Of a stretch of 64,000 nt of DNA, positions 36,308 through 45,135 are shown piece after piece; positions within the stretch are counted from its first letter, which is position 1, and each line of letters opens with the position of its first letter. The DNA comes from Actinomyces sp. S6-Spd3 (GTDB lineage: Bacteria; Actinomycetota; Actinomycetes; Actinomycetales; Actinomycetaceae): NCBI RefSeq assembly GCF_000758755.1, contig NZ_JRMV01000275.1, positions 1 through 64,000 on the forward strand, read 5' to 3'. The notes beneath the pieces are model-generated. The model searched no databases and was not told the DNA's origin. It saw only the letters and a list, made by a program, of their open reading frames with translations. Both the position numbers and the translations under genes were made by a program.

Positions 36308-37504
36308 TCAGTAAGCACACAAGTGCTCAGCCCGATTTCGCGCCCACTCTTCAACGCCGAGAATATCTTCCACACTTGGCTGCGCAATACCAGAGTGTTC
36401 GCCAAGAACCTGCGCCAAAAGGTCGACAATCGACAGATAGGGAAGCCTCTCTTCGAGGAAGGCTTGAACGAAAACTTCGTTCGCCGCGTTATAGACTGCC
36501 GGGTGCGTTGCCGATTCTGAAACAGCTGCGCGAGCAAGAGTCAGGGCCGGGAAAGTCTCAAAATCGACGGGTTCAAAGGTCCACTCCTGTGCGCGGAGAA
36601 AATCAACGGGTCTTTCAATATCAGGAAGCCGCTCAGGCCAGGTGAGTCCCAGAGCAATCGGGAGCTTCATATCGGGCGGAGAAGCCTGGGCGATCGTTGC
36701 GCCATCTTTCCACGTCACCATCGAGTGAACGATGGACTGGGGATGAACAACCGGCACAATATCATCTGCTGGAATATCAAAAAGAAGGTGCGCTTCGATC
36801 AGTTCGAGGCCCTTGTTGACCAGCGTTGAGGAATTGATGGTAACAACCGGCCCCATGCTCCACGTCGGGTGCGCCAAAGCCTGCTGGGGAGTGACATCCG
36901 TGAGTTCATGGCGTTTCTTTCCTCTGAAAGGACCGCCCGAGGCCGTGAGAACGAGCTGGGCGACCTCGCTTTTCCCCGTCACGCGGGAAGCAGTCAGTCC
37001 CTTTTCATGCACACCGCTTTCCAGACATTGAGCAATCGCCGAATGTTCTGAATCAACGGGAACGATCTGTCCAGGTCGACGCATTCGCCTGCGTACCAAG
37101 GAACCGCCAACAACCAAGGATTCCTTATTTGCCAGGGCTAGGGTTGCACCCGCTTCAAGTGCGGCGAGTGTAGGTCCGAGGCCAACGCCTCCGGTAATCC
37201 CATTCAAAACCACGGCCTTGGGGAAAGATCCAGCGATCTGCGTCGAGGCCTCTACGCCGTGGAGGATTTCCGGGAGAGTTCCCCCCTTGGAGCGAATGAG
37301 TTGGGCGAGCTCATCAACATTGCCGCTGTGGATCCCAACGATTTGTGGGCGGTAGCGCACGCACTGCTCAGCGAGGAGTTCTAGGGAGTGTCCACCCGCG
37401 CTCAGCGCGACAACATCGAAACGTTCTGCATATTGGTCGATAACCTGCAGAGCCTGGGTGCCGATGGATCCCGTCGAGCCTAGAAGGACAACTTGCTGCG
37501 TCAT
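36308..37504 (-). CDS. dxr: 1-deoxy-D-xylulose 5-phosphate reductoisomerase
   Basis: Dxr (IspC) makes 2-C-methyl-D-erythritol 4-phosphate with NADPH, the committed step of the MEP pathway. The 398-residue protein begins VVLLGSTGSIGTQAL (NADPH-binding GSTGSIG). It has NKESLVVGG, the metal-binding VDSEHSAIAQCL, LTASGGPFRG, and WSMGPVVTINSSTLVNKGLELIEA. It starts three bases after the DivIVA-repeat gene with a weak ribosome binding site, suggesting coupling. Followed by the site-2 protease and ispG. Confidence 0.96.
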   Translation of the reverse strand: MTQQVVLLGSTGSIGTQALQVIDQYAERFDVVALSAGGHSLELLAEQCVRYRPQIVGIHSGNVDELAQLIRSKGGTLPEILHGVEASTQIAGSFPKAVVLNGITGGVGLGPTLAALEAGATLALANKESLVVGGSLVRRRMRRPGQIVPVDSEHSAIAQCLESGVHEKGLTASRVTGKSEVAQLVLTASGGPFRGKKRHELTDVTPQQALAHPTWSMGPVVTINSSTLVNKGLELIEAHLLFDIPADDIVPVVHPQSIVHSMVTWKDGATIAQASPPDMKLPIALGLTWPERLPDIERPVDFLRAQEWTFEPVDFETFPALTLARAAVSESATHPAVYNAANEVFVQAFLEERLPYLSIVDLLAQVLGEHSGIAQPSVEDILGVEEWARNRAEHLCAY

Positions 37505-37507
37505 CGT

Positions 37508-38059
37508 TTAATTCACGGAGAGAAGGATCTCGACTGCACGGCCAAGATAGGCATCAACTGGACCCATCGCATATGCTTTCTTGCCGCGCGCAGACTTGAA
37601 CAAGGCGTGGCGAACATCGTCAGCCAAAAGTTCCTCACGATCATCGAAGAAGGCAGCGATCCGATCCAAAAGATCATCGACCTGCTCGGCATCGTAGCCA
37701 ATTCCGGACTTTGGGTGAGCAAAGCGATCCTTGTAGGGGCGAAGCAATCGCGGGTACAAGGTGGTCGCACGGTCGGCGACTTTTTCGTACCAAGCAGCCT
37801 CTCCGTTAACTGCAATGTGGTCAGCACGATCACGCTGAACAAAAGCAGCTTCAAGGCGGCTCATCGCTGCATCGACAGCCTGGGTGTCATAACCGTTGCG
37901 CTGCCGAGGGAAGGAAGCCTGCCGGACCTGCTCCGCACTGAATTGCTCAGCAGGAAGGCCTCCCTCGTAGGCATGACGAGCATCGACGAAGAAGTCATCT
38001 ACGGCGTCCTTACCGTAACCACGCCGGAAAATTCCCGTCGTCGGGAAAGCGTCGCTCAT
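37508..38059 (-). CDS. DivIVA-repeat protein
   Basis: The 183-residue protein contains about four copies of the short DivIVA-type membrane-binding motif, pattern F..R.GY(D/G)...VD.(F/L): [11 protein letters not shown] (near 14), [13 protein letters not shown] (near 74), [16 protein letters not shown] (near 128) and [13 protein letters not shown] (near 165). Unlike true DivIVA/Wag31 it lacks a long coiled coil. This is the actinobacterial DivI1A-repeat group; a role at the membrane or poles is inference. Its ATG overlaps the rlmN stop as ATGA, with GAGGAG upstream, and dxr follows after three bases. Confidence 0.82.
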   Translation of the reverse strand: MSDAFPTTGIFRRGYGKDAVDDFFVDARHAYEGGLPAEQFSAEQVRQASFPRQRNGYDTQAVDAAMSRLEAAFVQRDRADHIAVNGEAAWYEKVADRATTLYPRLLRPYKDRFAHPKSGIGYDAEQVDDLLDRIAAFFDDREELLADDVRHALFKSARGKKAYAMGPVDAYLGRAVEILLSVN

Positions 38060-39297
38060 CGCATCTCCTCTTCATGTGCATTATTCTCACGTGCACTTTG
38101 ACGCGCACGCTCGCGGTTATTGACAGCCGTCGCAAGCTGCCCGCAGGCACCGTCGATATCAGAGCCGCGGGTATCGCGAATCGTTGTCGAGATTCCATTG
38201 TCTCGCAGTGTGTGTACGAATGCATCCTGCGCACGACGAGTGGACGCTGTCCAAATGGATCCCGGAGTTGGGTTGAGAGGAATGGGGTTGACATGCGCCC
38301 ATCCCCTGCCGCGCTTGTTGAGCTCGTCAGCAAGGAGTTGTGCACGCCAAACCTGATCATTCATATCTTTAATCAAGGCGTATTCAATAGATACGCGACG
38401 TCCAGTCGCAACAAAGTAACGTCGCGCAGCGTCAAGAAGCTCGCCGACCTTCCAGCGGGAATTAATAGGGATGAGCTCATCTCTGAGGTCATCGTCTGGA
38501 GTATGCAGGGACACGGCCAAAGTCACGGGCAGGCCTTCTTGCGCGAGGCGATCAATCGCAGGAACCAGACCGACCGTCGATACGGTGACATTGCGTGCCG
38601 ACATGCCAAAACCGCTTGGCGAAGGATCAATGATCCGATGGAGAGCTCCCACCACTGCCTTATAGTTTGCCAGGGGCTCCCCCATTCCCATAAACACAAT
38701 GTTCGACAGGTGCGTGGGCGATCCACCAACCATCCCTTGTTCACACGCTTGATGTGCGCAGCGTACTTGGTCAATGATTTCGGCCGTCGACAAATTACGT
38801 GTCAGCCCCATCTGACCTGTGGCACAGAAAGGACAGCCCATCCCACACCCAGCCTGGGAAGAAATGCACAAAGTCGTCCGATCACTGTAACGCATGAGGA
38901 CAGATTCCACGCGGGCCCCGTCGTAGAGTTCCCACAGGTGCTTAAGAGTCTCTCCACGATCGGCCTCAAGAACAGCGACCTCACGCACAAGAGAAGGAAG
39001 AAGTGTCGCAGAAATGACGTCATACGCGCTCTTCGGCATATCCGTCATCAGCGCGGGATCGCTCACGTGGCGTTCAAAGTAGTGACGCGAAAGTTGGTCA
39101 GCGCGGAAAGGCGGCAGCCCGGCCTCGGAAACGAAAGCCTTGCGTTCACTTCGGTCAAAATCAGCAAGATGACGAGGGGCTTTTCCGCGCCTACGCGCAG
39201 TAAAAGTCACCTGAGGCTTCGCATCAGGCGATGTCGCGCCTTCAGGCAATTGATCTGTTGGACGTACCTCACGTCGCTTGTGCTGTTCTATGCTCAC
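38056..39297 (-). CDS. rlmN: 23S rRNA (adenine2503-C2)-methyltransferase
   Basis: RlmN is a radical-SAM methyltransferase modifying A2503 of 23S rRNA and A37 of some tRNAs. In 413 residues it has the cluster motif [11 protein letters not shown] (CxxxCxxC near 150), SSQAGCGMG, the SAM-binding GMGEPLANY (near 205), and [11 protein letters not shown]. The first 45 residues are an unstructured, charged extension. The start is GTG 39297, with AAAGGAGG eight bases upstream. The catalytic C-terminal cysteine is in [10 protein letters not shown] (near 393). Confidence 0.95.
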   Translation of the reverse strand: MSIEQHKRREVRPTDQLPEGATSPDAKPQVTFTARRRGKAPRHLADFDRSERKAFVSEAGLPPFRADQLSRHYFERHVSDPALMTDMPKSAYDVISATLLPSLVREVAVLEADRGETLKHLWELYDGARVESVLMRYSDRTTLCISSQAGCGMGCPFCATGQMGLTRNLSTAEIIDQVRCAHQACEQGMVGGSPTHLSNIVFMGMGEPLANYKAVVGALHRIIDPSPSGFGMSARNVTVSTVGLVPAIDRLAQEGLPVTLAVSLHTPDDDLRDELIPINSRWKVGELLDAARRYFVATGRRVSIEYALIKDMNDQVWRAQLLADELNKRGRGWAHVNPIPLNPTPGSIWTASTRRAQDAFVHTLRDNGISTTIRDTRGSDIDGACGQLATAVNNRERARQSARENNAHEEEMR

Positions 39298-39368
39298 CGC
39301 AACGGCCTCCTTTCCACGTGCATAGCCTAATCGCTCCCACCGGCATCTTCGTCCATCGCTAGCTGTGC

Positions 39369-40265
39369 TTAGCGAAGTGCGAGAAGAAAAATCACATAGA
39401 AAACGGGGGCCGTCATGACAAGAGAGTCCACGCGATCAAGGACGCCGCCGTGCCCGGGGATCAAAGCAGACATATCTTTCAAACCGACTTCACGCTTGAT
39501 CAAGGATTCAGTGAGGTCACCGATCGTCGCACAGACACAGCCACACGCACCGGCGATCAAACCCCACCACCACGGTGCGCCCAGAAGATAGAAGCCGCCA
39601 ACGCCGGTACCGATGCAGAACGCAAGCGATCCAATGAATCCTTCCCACGACTTCTTTGGGGACAGACGCGGCGCCATCGGATGCTTTCCAAAGAGAATAC
39701 CGACAAGCCAGCCGCCAATATCGTTAAAGCAGGTCACCGCAACATAGACCCCAATAACTGCAGGCGAACGAAACTCGCGCAGCATCAAGACAACGAAGCA
39801 GGCAAGGAACGGAACGTAGATCGCGCTAAACACGCTGGCCGTGATATCAGCAATCCGAGAAGGCGTGGGGGCATCAATGAGGCGCCACACCACAACCGCA
39901 AAAACAGTGAGATAGAGGGCCATGGTGAGGGCCTCGGGGCCAAGAAGCCACGCGCAGACCATCATGCCGATTGCGCCAAGGTACAAGGGGGCAAGGGCGA
40001 TATGAGTTCCGACTCTCGCGAAAGCCCCTCCCAACTCCCACAATCCAAGCAGAGCGATGCAGCACACGAAGCCGACAAAGAGCCCTTGGACGACAAGTAG
40101 CGAGGCGACGAGCAAGGCAATCAGGACTACAGCAGAAGAAACCGCTGCCGGAAGATTGCGACCGGCCTTCCCCGTTGGTGCTAGCGGCTGGGTGTTTTCG
40201 CGCGGCTGAGGTGAAAAGACGCGCGAAAACACCGATGGACCGTGTTGATGGGATGTGGTGGACAT
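39369..40265 (-). CDS. cdsA: Phosphatidate cytidylyltransferase
   Basis: CdsA makes CDP-diacylglycerol from phosphatidate and CTP for phospholipid synthesis. The 298-residue protein has about eight membrane helices. Its C-terminal signature is [20 protein letters not shown] followed by [10 protein letters not shown] hydrophilic N-terminal tail of about 35 residues precedes the first helix. The ATG at 40265 overlaps the frr stop by one base (TGATG). The frr-cdsA-rlmN order is typical of actinobacteria. Confidence 0.94.
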   Translation of the reverse strand: MSTTSHQHGPSVFSRVFSPQPRENTQPLAPTGKAGRNLPAAVSSAVVLIALLVASLLVVQGLFVGFVCCIALLGLWELGGAFARVGTHIALAPLYLGAIGMMVCAWLLGPEALTMALYLTVFAVVVWRLIDAPTPSRIADITASVFSAIYVPFLACFVVLMLREFRSPAVIGVYVAVTCFNDIGGWLVGILFGKHPMAPRLSPKKSWEGFIGSLAFCIGTGVGGFYLLGAPWWWGLIAGACGCVCATIGDLTESLIKREVGLKDMSALIPGHGGVLDRVDSLVMTAPVFYVIFLLALR

Positions 40266-40822
40266 CAGATGGTGAGAAGTTCGCTTTCCTTAGTTGCAAG
40301 AAGGTGGTCGATCAATTCGACGCGAGCCTTCGTTGCAGCCTCGAGGGCCTTTTCTGCGCGCTCGACTTCGTCTTCTCCTGCTTCGCCGTCCTTCTTCAGA
40401 CGATCGAGGCTTTCCTTTGCCTTACGACGGATGGAGCGAACCGAAACGCGGGCATCTTCTGCCTTGTTCTTTGCCTGCTTGACGTATTCCTTACGACGCT
40501 CTTCAGTCAAAGCAGGCAAAACAACGCGTACAACGTTTCCGTCATCGGTCGGGTTGACCCCCAAATCGGACTCGCGCAGAGTCTTGATGATCTCCTGGGT
40601 CGCCGTGCGATCAAAAGGCGAAATCAGAACGGTACGAGCTTCAGGAATCTGGAAAGAAGCCAGCTGCTGCATCGGGGTCGGGGCTCCATAGTAGTCAACA
40701 AGGAGCTGCTCGAACATGCCAGCATTTGCACGTCCGGTCCGGATATTACCGAATTCATGACGGGCTGCTTCGACCGTCTTATCCATTTTTTCTTCTGCTT
40801 CAAGCAGGATGTCGTCGATCAC
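40265..40822 (-). CDS. frr: Ribosome recycling factor
   Basis: Frr splits post-termination ribosomes together with EF-G. From GTG 40822, with AAGGAAG six bases upstream, it is 185 residues, exactly the family length. It starts VIDDILLEAEEKMDKTVEA and contains the conserved FGNIRTGRAN, VDYYGAPTP and the LPALTEERRKEYVKQAK helix. The longer frame from 40918 would run into pyrH. It lies 13 bases after pyrH, in the usual pyrH-frr unit. Confidence 0.97.
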   Translation of the reverse strand: MIDDILLEAEEKMDKTVEAARHEFGNIRTGRANAGMFEQLLVDYYGAPTPMQQLASFQIPEARTVLISPFDRTATQEIIKTLRESDLGVNPTDDGNVVRVVLPALTEERRKEYVKQAKNKAEDARVSVRSIRRKAKESLDRLKKDGEAGEDEVERAEKALEAATKARVELIDHLLATKESELLTI

Positions 40823-40835
40823 GGAAATCTTCCTT

Positions 40836-41555
40836 TCAGTGTGATTCGCTGAGGACAAGCGTACCGATTTTTTCGCCACGGAGCGCGGCGGTAACGTTAC
40901 CGGGTTCTGACATTCCAAAGACTCGCATTGTCAGCCCGTTTTCCTGGCCAAGCGCAAAGGCAGCAGCATCAACGACCTTCAGACCACGGCTCAGTGCATC
41001 TTGATAGGTGACGAAGTCAAGCTTATGCGCATTCGGGTTGACTCGAGGATCGTCATCGTAGACGCCGTCAACACCGTTCTTTGCAACAAGAAGTTCATCG
41101 CAATGAGTTTCCAATGCGCGCTGCGCGGAGACCGTATCGGTAGAGAAATAGGGCAATCCTGCACCTGCGCCGAAGAGAACAACGCGCCCCTTTTCGAGGT
41201 GACGAATAGCGCGCAGCGGAATGTAGGGCTCTGCGACCTGTTGCATTGCAATTGCACTTTGGACGCGAGCGGGAACACCAGACTGCTCGATGAAATCTTG
41301 AAGCGCCAGGGCATTCATGACGGTGCCGAGCATTCCCATGTAGTCTGCACGTGAGCGGTCCAGACCTTGCCTGGACAACTCGGCTCCGCGGAAGAAGTTA
41401 CCACCGCCAACGACGACTGCAACCTGGATCCCCGCGTGAACTGCCTCGGCGATCTGCTCTGCAATTGAGCGGACGACAGTGGGATCGAGGCCGACGGAAC
41501 CTCCGCCAAAGGCTTCACCTGAGAGTTTGAGGAGGACGCGACGAGCAGCTGGCAT
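40836..41555 (-). CDS. pyrH: UMP kinase
   Basis: PyrH phosphorylates UMP to UDP; it is the hexameric bacterial enzyme of the amino-acid-kinase fold. The 239-residue protein starts with [14 protein letters not shown] and has [15 protein letters not shown], the [17 protein letters not shown] helix and [18 protein letters not shown] lies seven bases before the ATG. It follows tsf after a hairpin, so it may be partly uncoupled from rpsB-tsf. Confidence 0.97.
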   Translation of the reverse strand: MPAARRVLLKLSGEAFGGGSVGLDPTVVRSIAEQIAEAVHAGIQVAVVVGGGNFFRGAELSRQGLDRSRADYMGMLGTVMNALALQDFIEQSGVPARVQSAIAMQQVAEPYIPLRAIRHLEKGRVVLFGAGAGLPYFSTDTVSAQRALETHCDELLVAKNGVDGVYDDDPRVNPNAHKLDFVTYQDALSRGLKVVDAAAFALGQENGLTMRVFGMSEPGNVTAALRGEKIGTLVLSESH

Positions 41556-41599
41556 GAGTACTTCTCCTTTGAATGAGTGCTGAGTCCTAAGAGATAGGG

Positions 41600-41628
41600 T
41601 GATGGCCCCGCATTAAGCGGGGCCATCA
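41600..41628 (-). terminator. hairpin between tsf and pyrH
   Basis: A perfect 12-bp stem (41600-41611 with 41617-41628) with a 5-base loop lies 8 bases after the tsf stop. There is no U-run, so it may attenuate rather than fully stop transcription into pyrH-frr. Confidence 0.7.
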
Positions 41629-41635
41629 CACAAAA

Positions 41636-42463
41636 TCAGGCGCCGACGTGGACGCGCACGAACTGGGTGACCTTTGCACCAGCGTCGCGCAGAACCTGTC
41701 CGACGGACTTTGAAGGATCGCGAGCAAATGCCTGATCGACCAGGCAGTTGTCCTTGAAGAATGCCTCAAGACGTCCCTGAACAATCTTGGGGACGATCTT
41801 CTCGGGCTTGCCTTCCTCGAGGGTGATCTTCTCGAGGGTGGCGCGTTCCTTCTCCAAGACATCGGCCGGAACCGAGTCGCGGTCAAGGTAAGCGGGCATG
41901 TAGGCAGCAACGTGCATCGCGACATCGTGTGCAACGCCAGCTCCAGCTGCGTCGGTGACGACGAAGACACCAACCTGCGGGGGCAGGTCGGGGCTGGTCT
42001 GGTGCAGGTAGAGATCAACGTTCTCGCCCTCAACGCGAATCACGCGACGGATTTCGAGCTTTTCGCCGATAACTGCGGCCATTGCGTCAAGCTGTTCCTT
42101 GACAGTGGAGTCGCCCATCGGAGCTGCAAGCAGCGAGTCAACGTCGGATGCGCCGGAGGCAACAGCGGCCTCGAGGACAGAGTGTGCGAAGTCGATGAAC
42201 TTCTGGTTCTTGGCAACGAAGTCGGTCTCGGAGTTGACCTCGACCATGACGCCCACGCCGTCCTGAACGGAGGCAGCGAGCAGGCCGGCCGATGCCTGAC
42301 GACCTTCGCGCTTGGACAGCGACTTCAGGCCCTTCAGACGAATGATTTCGAGAGCCTTCTCGGCATCGCCGTCGGCTTCCTGGAGCGCCTTCTTGACGTC
42401 CATCATGCCTGCGCCAGTCTTCTCGCGCAGAGCCTTCACATCAGCAGCGGTGAAATTAGCCAT
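41636..42463 (-). CDS. tsf: Elongation factor Ts
   Basis: EF-Ts exchanges GDP for GTP on EF-Tu. The 275-residue protein starts with the UBA-like domain (FTAADVKALREKTGAGMMDV) and has the TDF motif in NSETDFVAKN (near 81), the core that contacts EF-Tu. The C-terminal module is complete. AGAAGGAAAT lies before the ATG. It is coupled to rpsB, 24 bases upstream, the nearly universal arrangement. Confidence 0.97.
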   Translation of the reverse strand: MANFTAADVKALREKTGAGMMDVKKALQEADGDAEKALEIIRLKGLKSLSKREGRQASAGLLAASVQDGVGVMVEVNSETDFVAKNQKFIDFAHSVLEAAVASGASDVDSLLAAPMGDSTVKEQLDAMAAVIGEKLEIRRVIRVEGENVDLYLHQTSPDLPPQVGVFVVTDAAGAGVAHDVAMHVAAYMPAYLDRDSVPADVLEKERATLEKITLEEGKPEKIVPKIVQGRLEAFFKDNCLVDQAFARDPSKSVGQVLRDAGAKVTQFVRVHVGA

Positions 42464-42487
42464 TACTGATTTCCTTCTTTCTGAGCT

Positions 42488-43321
42488 TCAGTCCTGTGCG
42501 GGGGTTTCAGACTCGTTGGCCACGGCCTGTGCTGCTGCCTCGTCAGCGGCAACTTCGCCTTCGAGAAGCTCGCGCTCCCACTCAGCCAAAGGCTCAGCTG
42601 CGTTTTCCTCGGAAGCATTCTTGCGGCCGGCGCTGCGTGCAAGCAGGCCTTCGGCAACTGCGTCGGCGATCACGCGGGTCAGCAGTGCAACGGCGCGAAT
42701 GGCGTCATCGTTGCCGGGAATGCGGTAGTCAACCTCGTCCGGATCTGCGTTGGTATCGAGGATGGCCACGATCGGGATGTTGAGCTTGCGAGCTTCGGAA
42801 ACCGCCAGGTGTTCCTTCTTCGGGTCAACGATCCACACTGCGGAGGGAACCTTGGCCATATCGCGAATACCACCGAGGGTGCGAGCAAGCTTGTCCTTCT
42901 CGCGGCGCATCATGAGCAGTTCCTTCTTGGTGCGGCCGGAAGATGCCACATCGTCGAAGTCAATCTGCTCGAGTTCCTTCAGGCGCTGCAGACGCTTGGA
43001 AACGGTGGAGAAGTTGGTGAGCATACCGCCGAGCCAACGGTGGTTCACGTAAGGCATGCCAACGCGCTGTGCCTGCTCGGCAACAGCTTCCTGAGCCTGC
43101 TTCTTGGTGCCAACAAAGAGGATGGTTCCACCGTGAGCAACGGTTTCCTTCACGAAATCGAAGGCAATATCGATGTCGGCAATGGTCTGCTCGAGGTCGA
43201 TGATGTAGATGCCGTTACGTTCGGTGAGGATGAAACGCTTCATCTTCGGGTTCCAACGACGGGTCTGGTGCCCGAAGTGCACGCCAGATTCCAGGAGCTG
43301 GCGCATGGTGACGACTGCCAT
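42488..43321 (-). CDS. rpsB: 30S ribosomal protein uS2
   Basis: The protein (277 residues from ATG 43321) begins [20 protein letters not shown] and contains [22 protein letters not shown] and [15 protein letters not shown], all standard uS2 segments. About 45 extra residues form an acidic, Ala/Glu-rich tail. I use ATG 43321 with AAAGGA seven bases upstream; the 330-residue frame would include the leader. It heads the rpsB-tsf operon. Confidence 0.97.
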   Translation of the reverse strand: MAVVTMRQLLESGVHFGHQTRRWNPKMKRFILTERNGIYIIDLEQTIADIDIAFDFVKETVAHGGTILFVGTKKQAQEAVAEQAQRVGMPYVNHRWLGGMLTNFSTVSKRLQRLKELEQIDFDDVASSGRTKKELLMMRREKDKLARTLGGIRDMAKVPSAVWIVDPKKEHLAVSEARKLNIPIVAILDTNADPDEVDYRIPGNDDAIRAVALLTRVIADAVAEGLLARSAGRKNASEENAAEPLAEWERELLEGEVAADEAAAQAVANESETPAQD

Positions 43322-43590
43322 TGCATCGTCCTTTCCCCGCTGGGCGGGATCGTGGGGTTTCCCCCGGTTTTCTCGGTTAATGTGCCTTTTCGGCCCTGGT
43401 GCTATGGCGTTGCGACCCATTGGACCGTGACGCAACTGCCCCGGCACTTTCACTTCCGTGAGGTGCTCGGAAAATAGCACGCGAAGTCATTCGCACAGCG
43501 AATGCTGTCCAATCTTATCTCATCTCACCTAGCTCTTCGGACCCAGCGGGGTACAAAATGCAGCAATTTCACTTGCAATAGCTCACATGC
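43322..43590 (-). promoter_or_regulatory. rpsB upstream region with long leader
   Basis: About 230-270 bases of non-coding DNA precede rpsB. On the minus strand several G-C-rich inverted repeats lie close to the start (around 43335-43390, for example GGGG/CCCC pairings). A weak promoter candidate (TTGCAA at 43573-43578, 16-base spacer, TTGTAC) lies near the far end. A structured autoregulatory leader is plausible for uS2 but I cannot match a known leader family. Confidence 0.35.
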
Positions 43591-43591
43591 C

Positions 43592-43632
43592 TTTATCCAC
43601 AGGAAGGATATTTACTCGGCGTTTTCCACAGA
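43592..43632 (+). promoter_or_regulatory. paired DnaA-box-like site, copy 1
   Basis: TTATCCACA at 43593-43601 matches the classical DnaA box, and TTTTCCACA at 43622-43630 matches the actinobacterial form TT(G/T)TCCACA. Both read on the plus strand, 29 bases start to start, inside a longer stretch of which GGCGTTTTCCACAGA is identical to copy 2 at 48319-48358. It lies 49 bases upstream of the M23 gene and upstream of the divergent rpsB. Confidence 0.6.
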
Positions 43633-43680
43633 TTTCATTTTGCGCGAGCCACATCGTTTCCCTATTTGCAGGCTGGATTT

Positions 43681-44211
43681 ATGAATCAACGTACGTATGG
43701 CTTTCTGCGGCTCATCCCTACTGTGGCGACATTCATCTTCGCTTGGAGCCTTTGTTTCCCTGGAATTGCAACACCAGCCATGCCACGCGCTTCTTCCGTG
43801 TGGACTCTTCCTTTTTCTGAACCTTTTACTCTTACTCAAGGTTTTGCCCCACCTGATAAACCATGGCTTTCAGGCTCACGAGGAATATGGGTCAACATCG
43901 GAAGTGAGGATCCTTCGCTTCGCTCCCCGTGCAACGGAACTGTAGTCTTTTCCGGGATGCTCGCCGGACGCGAAGTCCTTTCCATTGATTGCTCGGGAAT
44001 CCATTCCACCTTTGAGCCAGCAACTTCTTCCCTCCACATTGGCGAGGCCGTGCAGCGCGGGCAGCGCATCGGTGAGGTTGCCCCGCCCAAGCAGGAGGAT
44101 TCGCACATGCGGAAGGGCGATCTTCACTGGGGTGCGAAAGTTAGTCGTTATCGCTACATCAATCCGCTCAGAATGCTCCAAGGACACCCGCGGTTGAAAA
44201 CTCTTCAATGA
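43681..44211 (+). CDS. M23-fold (LytM) protein, probably inactive
   Basis: This exported protein (176 residues from ATG 43681) has a basic N-terminus, a hydrophobic segment (LIPTVATFIFAWSLCFPGIA) and then a LytM beta fold: SGSRGIWVNI, CNGTVVFSGMLAGREVL, STFEPATSSLHIGEAVQRGQ, GDLHWGAKV. In active M23 endopeptidases zinc is held by an HxxxD and an HxH pair. Here the first His is Ser, the Asp is Trp or Asn, and the first His of HxH is Asp; only the final His remains. It is likely a non-catalytic wall-binding or activator protein. The same gene next to rpsB occurs in other actinobacteria (Rv2891-like position). Confidence 0.8.
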   Translation: MNQRTYGFLRLIPTVATFIFAWSLCFPGIATPAMPRASSVWTLPFSEPFTLTQGFAPPDKPWLSGSRGIWVNIGSEDPSLRSPCNGTVVFSGMLAGREVLSIDCSGIHSTFEPATSSLHIGEAVQRGQRIGEVAPPKQEDSHMRKGDLHWGAKVSRYRYINPLRMLQGHPRLKTLQ

Positions 44212-44214
44212 GTG

Positions 44215-45126
44215 CTAAGCCCTAGGATGCGCTTGTTTGTAGATAGCGCTCAGGCGCTGAGCATCCACATGTGTATAACGCTGAGTTGTTTGAAGTGAAG
44301 AATGTCCAAGCATTTCTTGCACGGCTCTGAGGTCTGCGCCTCCAGCCAGGATATGGGTCGCAGCAGTGTGGCGAAGGGCGTGAGGGGCGAGGTCTCGCAC
44401 GCCTGCCTGTGCGCACATTCGATGGATCATCGCGCGGATCACACGAGGGTCAATGCGCCGTCCCTTATCTCCAACAAAGAGAGCACGTCCCGCCTCGGGA
44501 ATCGCCAAACTCGGGCGGCCATGAGAAAGCCATGCTTGCAGTGCGGACAAACACGCGCGTGTAAAAGGAACAACTCGTTCTTTGTTGCCCTTACCGATCA
44601 CTCTTAATGTCATACCCTGCTGGTCAATAGACGTCGTATCCAACGAGCACACTTCACTCACGCGAATACCGGTCGCGTAAATCGTCTCAAGGATGGCCCA
44701 ATCGCGTATCGCCGCCGGCGAATTCTCCTCACGCGTACGAGTGGCTGCATAAGACAGGAGCTCGGCCGTATCGGAAGGGGTCTGAACCTGTGGAAGCTTT
44801 TGGTCCCCGCGAGCGCTGGTCACGAGCAACCCGGGGTCGCTGTCGAGGTACCCGCGGCGATATGCCCAAGCGGTGAAGGAACGAATTGAAGCGGTTCTGC
44901 GAGAGATTGTCGATCGCGATTTCCCCTGTTGAACCAAACTGGCGAGCCAGGCACGAATTGCCCGAAGAGTAACGACGCTGCGGATGTTCTCTGTTGAGAG
45001 TTCATCGACCTGACAATAAGTAGTGAATGAACGCAGATCACTGACATAGGCGCGAAGGGTGTGCTCTGATACCGCAAGATTTGCGCGCAAATACACGCCC
45101 CATGCATCGATCAAAGACTCCTCCAC
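44215..45126 (-). CDS. xerC: Tyrosine recombinase XerC
   Basis: XerC with XerD resolves chromosome dimers at dif. The 303-residue protein has the N-terminal SAM-like domain (residues 5-95) and the catalytic residues in order: Arg in ATGIRVSEV, Lys in GKGNKER, His-x-x-Arg in PHALRHT, His in LGHSSL and the nucleophile Tyr in TTQRYTHVD. The start is GTG 45126, with no clear ribosome binding site. It follows dprA by nine bases, and converges on the M23 gene with only three bases between stops. Confidence 0.92.
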   Translation of the reverse strand: MEESLIDAWGVYLRANLAVSEHTLRAYVSDLRSFTTYCQVDELSTENIRSVVTLRAIRAWLASLVQQGKSRSTISRRTASIRSFTAWAYRRGYLDSDPGLLVTSARGDQKLPQVQTPSDTAELLSYAATRTREENSPAAIRDWAILETIYATGIRVSEVCSLDTTSIDQQGMTLRVIGKGNKERVVPFTRACLSALQAWLSHGRPSLAIPEAGRALFVGDKGRRIDPRVIRAMIHRMCAQAGVRDLAPHALRHTAATHILAGGADLRAVQEMLGHSSLQTTQRYTHVDAQRLSAIYKQAHPRA

Positions 45127-45135
45127 GGGGCAAGT

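Noticed and set aside
38074-39330. A 418-codon plus-strand frame opposite rlmN
   Set aside because: Fully antisense to rlmN, which carries complete radical-SAM motifs; no ribosome binding site or family match.
42809-43477. A 222-codon plus-strand frame opposite rpsB
   Set aside because: Shadow of rpsB and its leader; the sense protein is a certain uS2.
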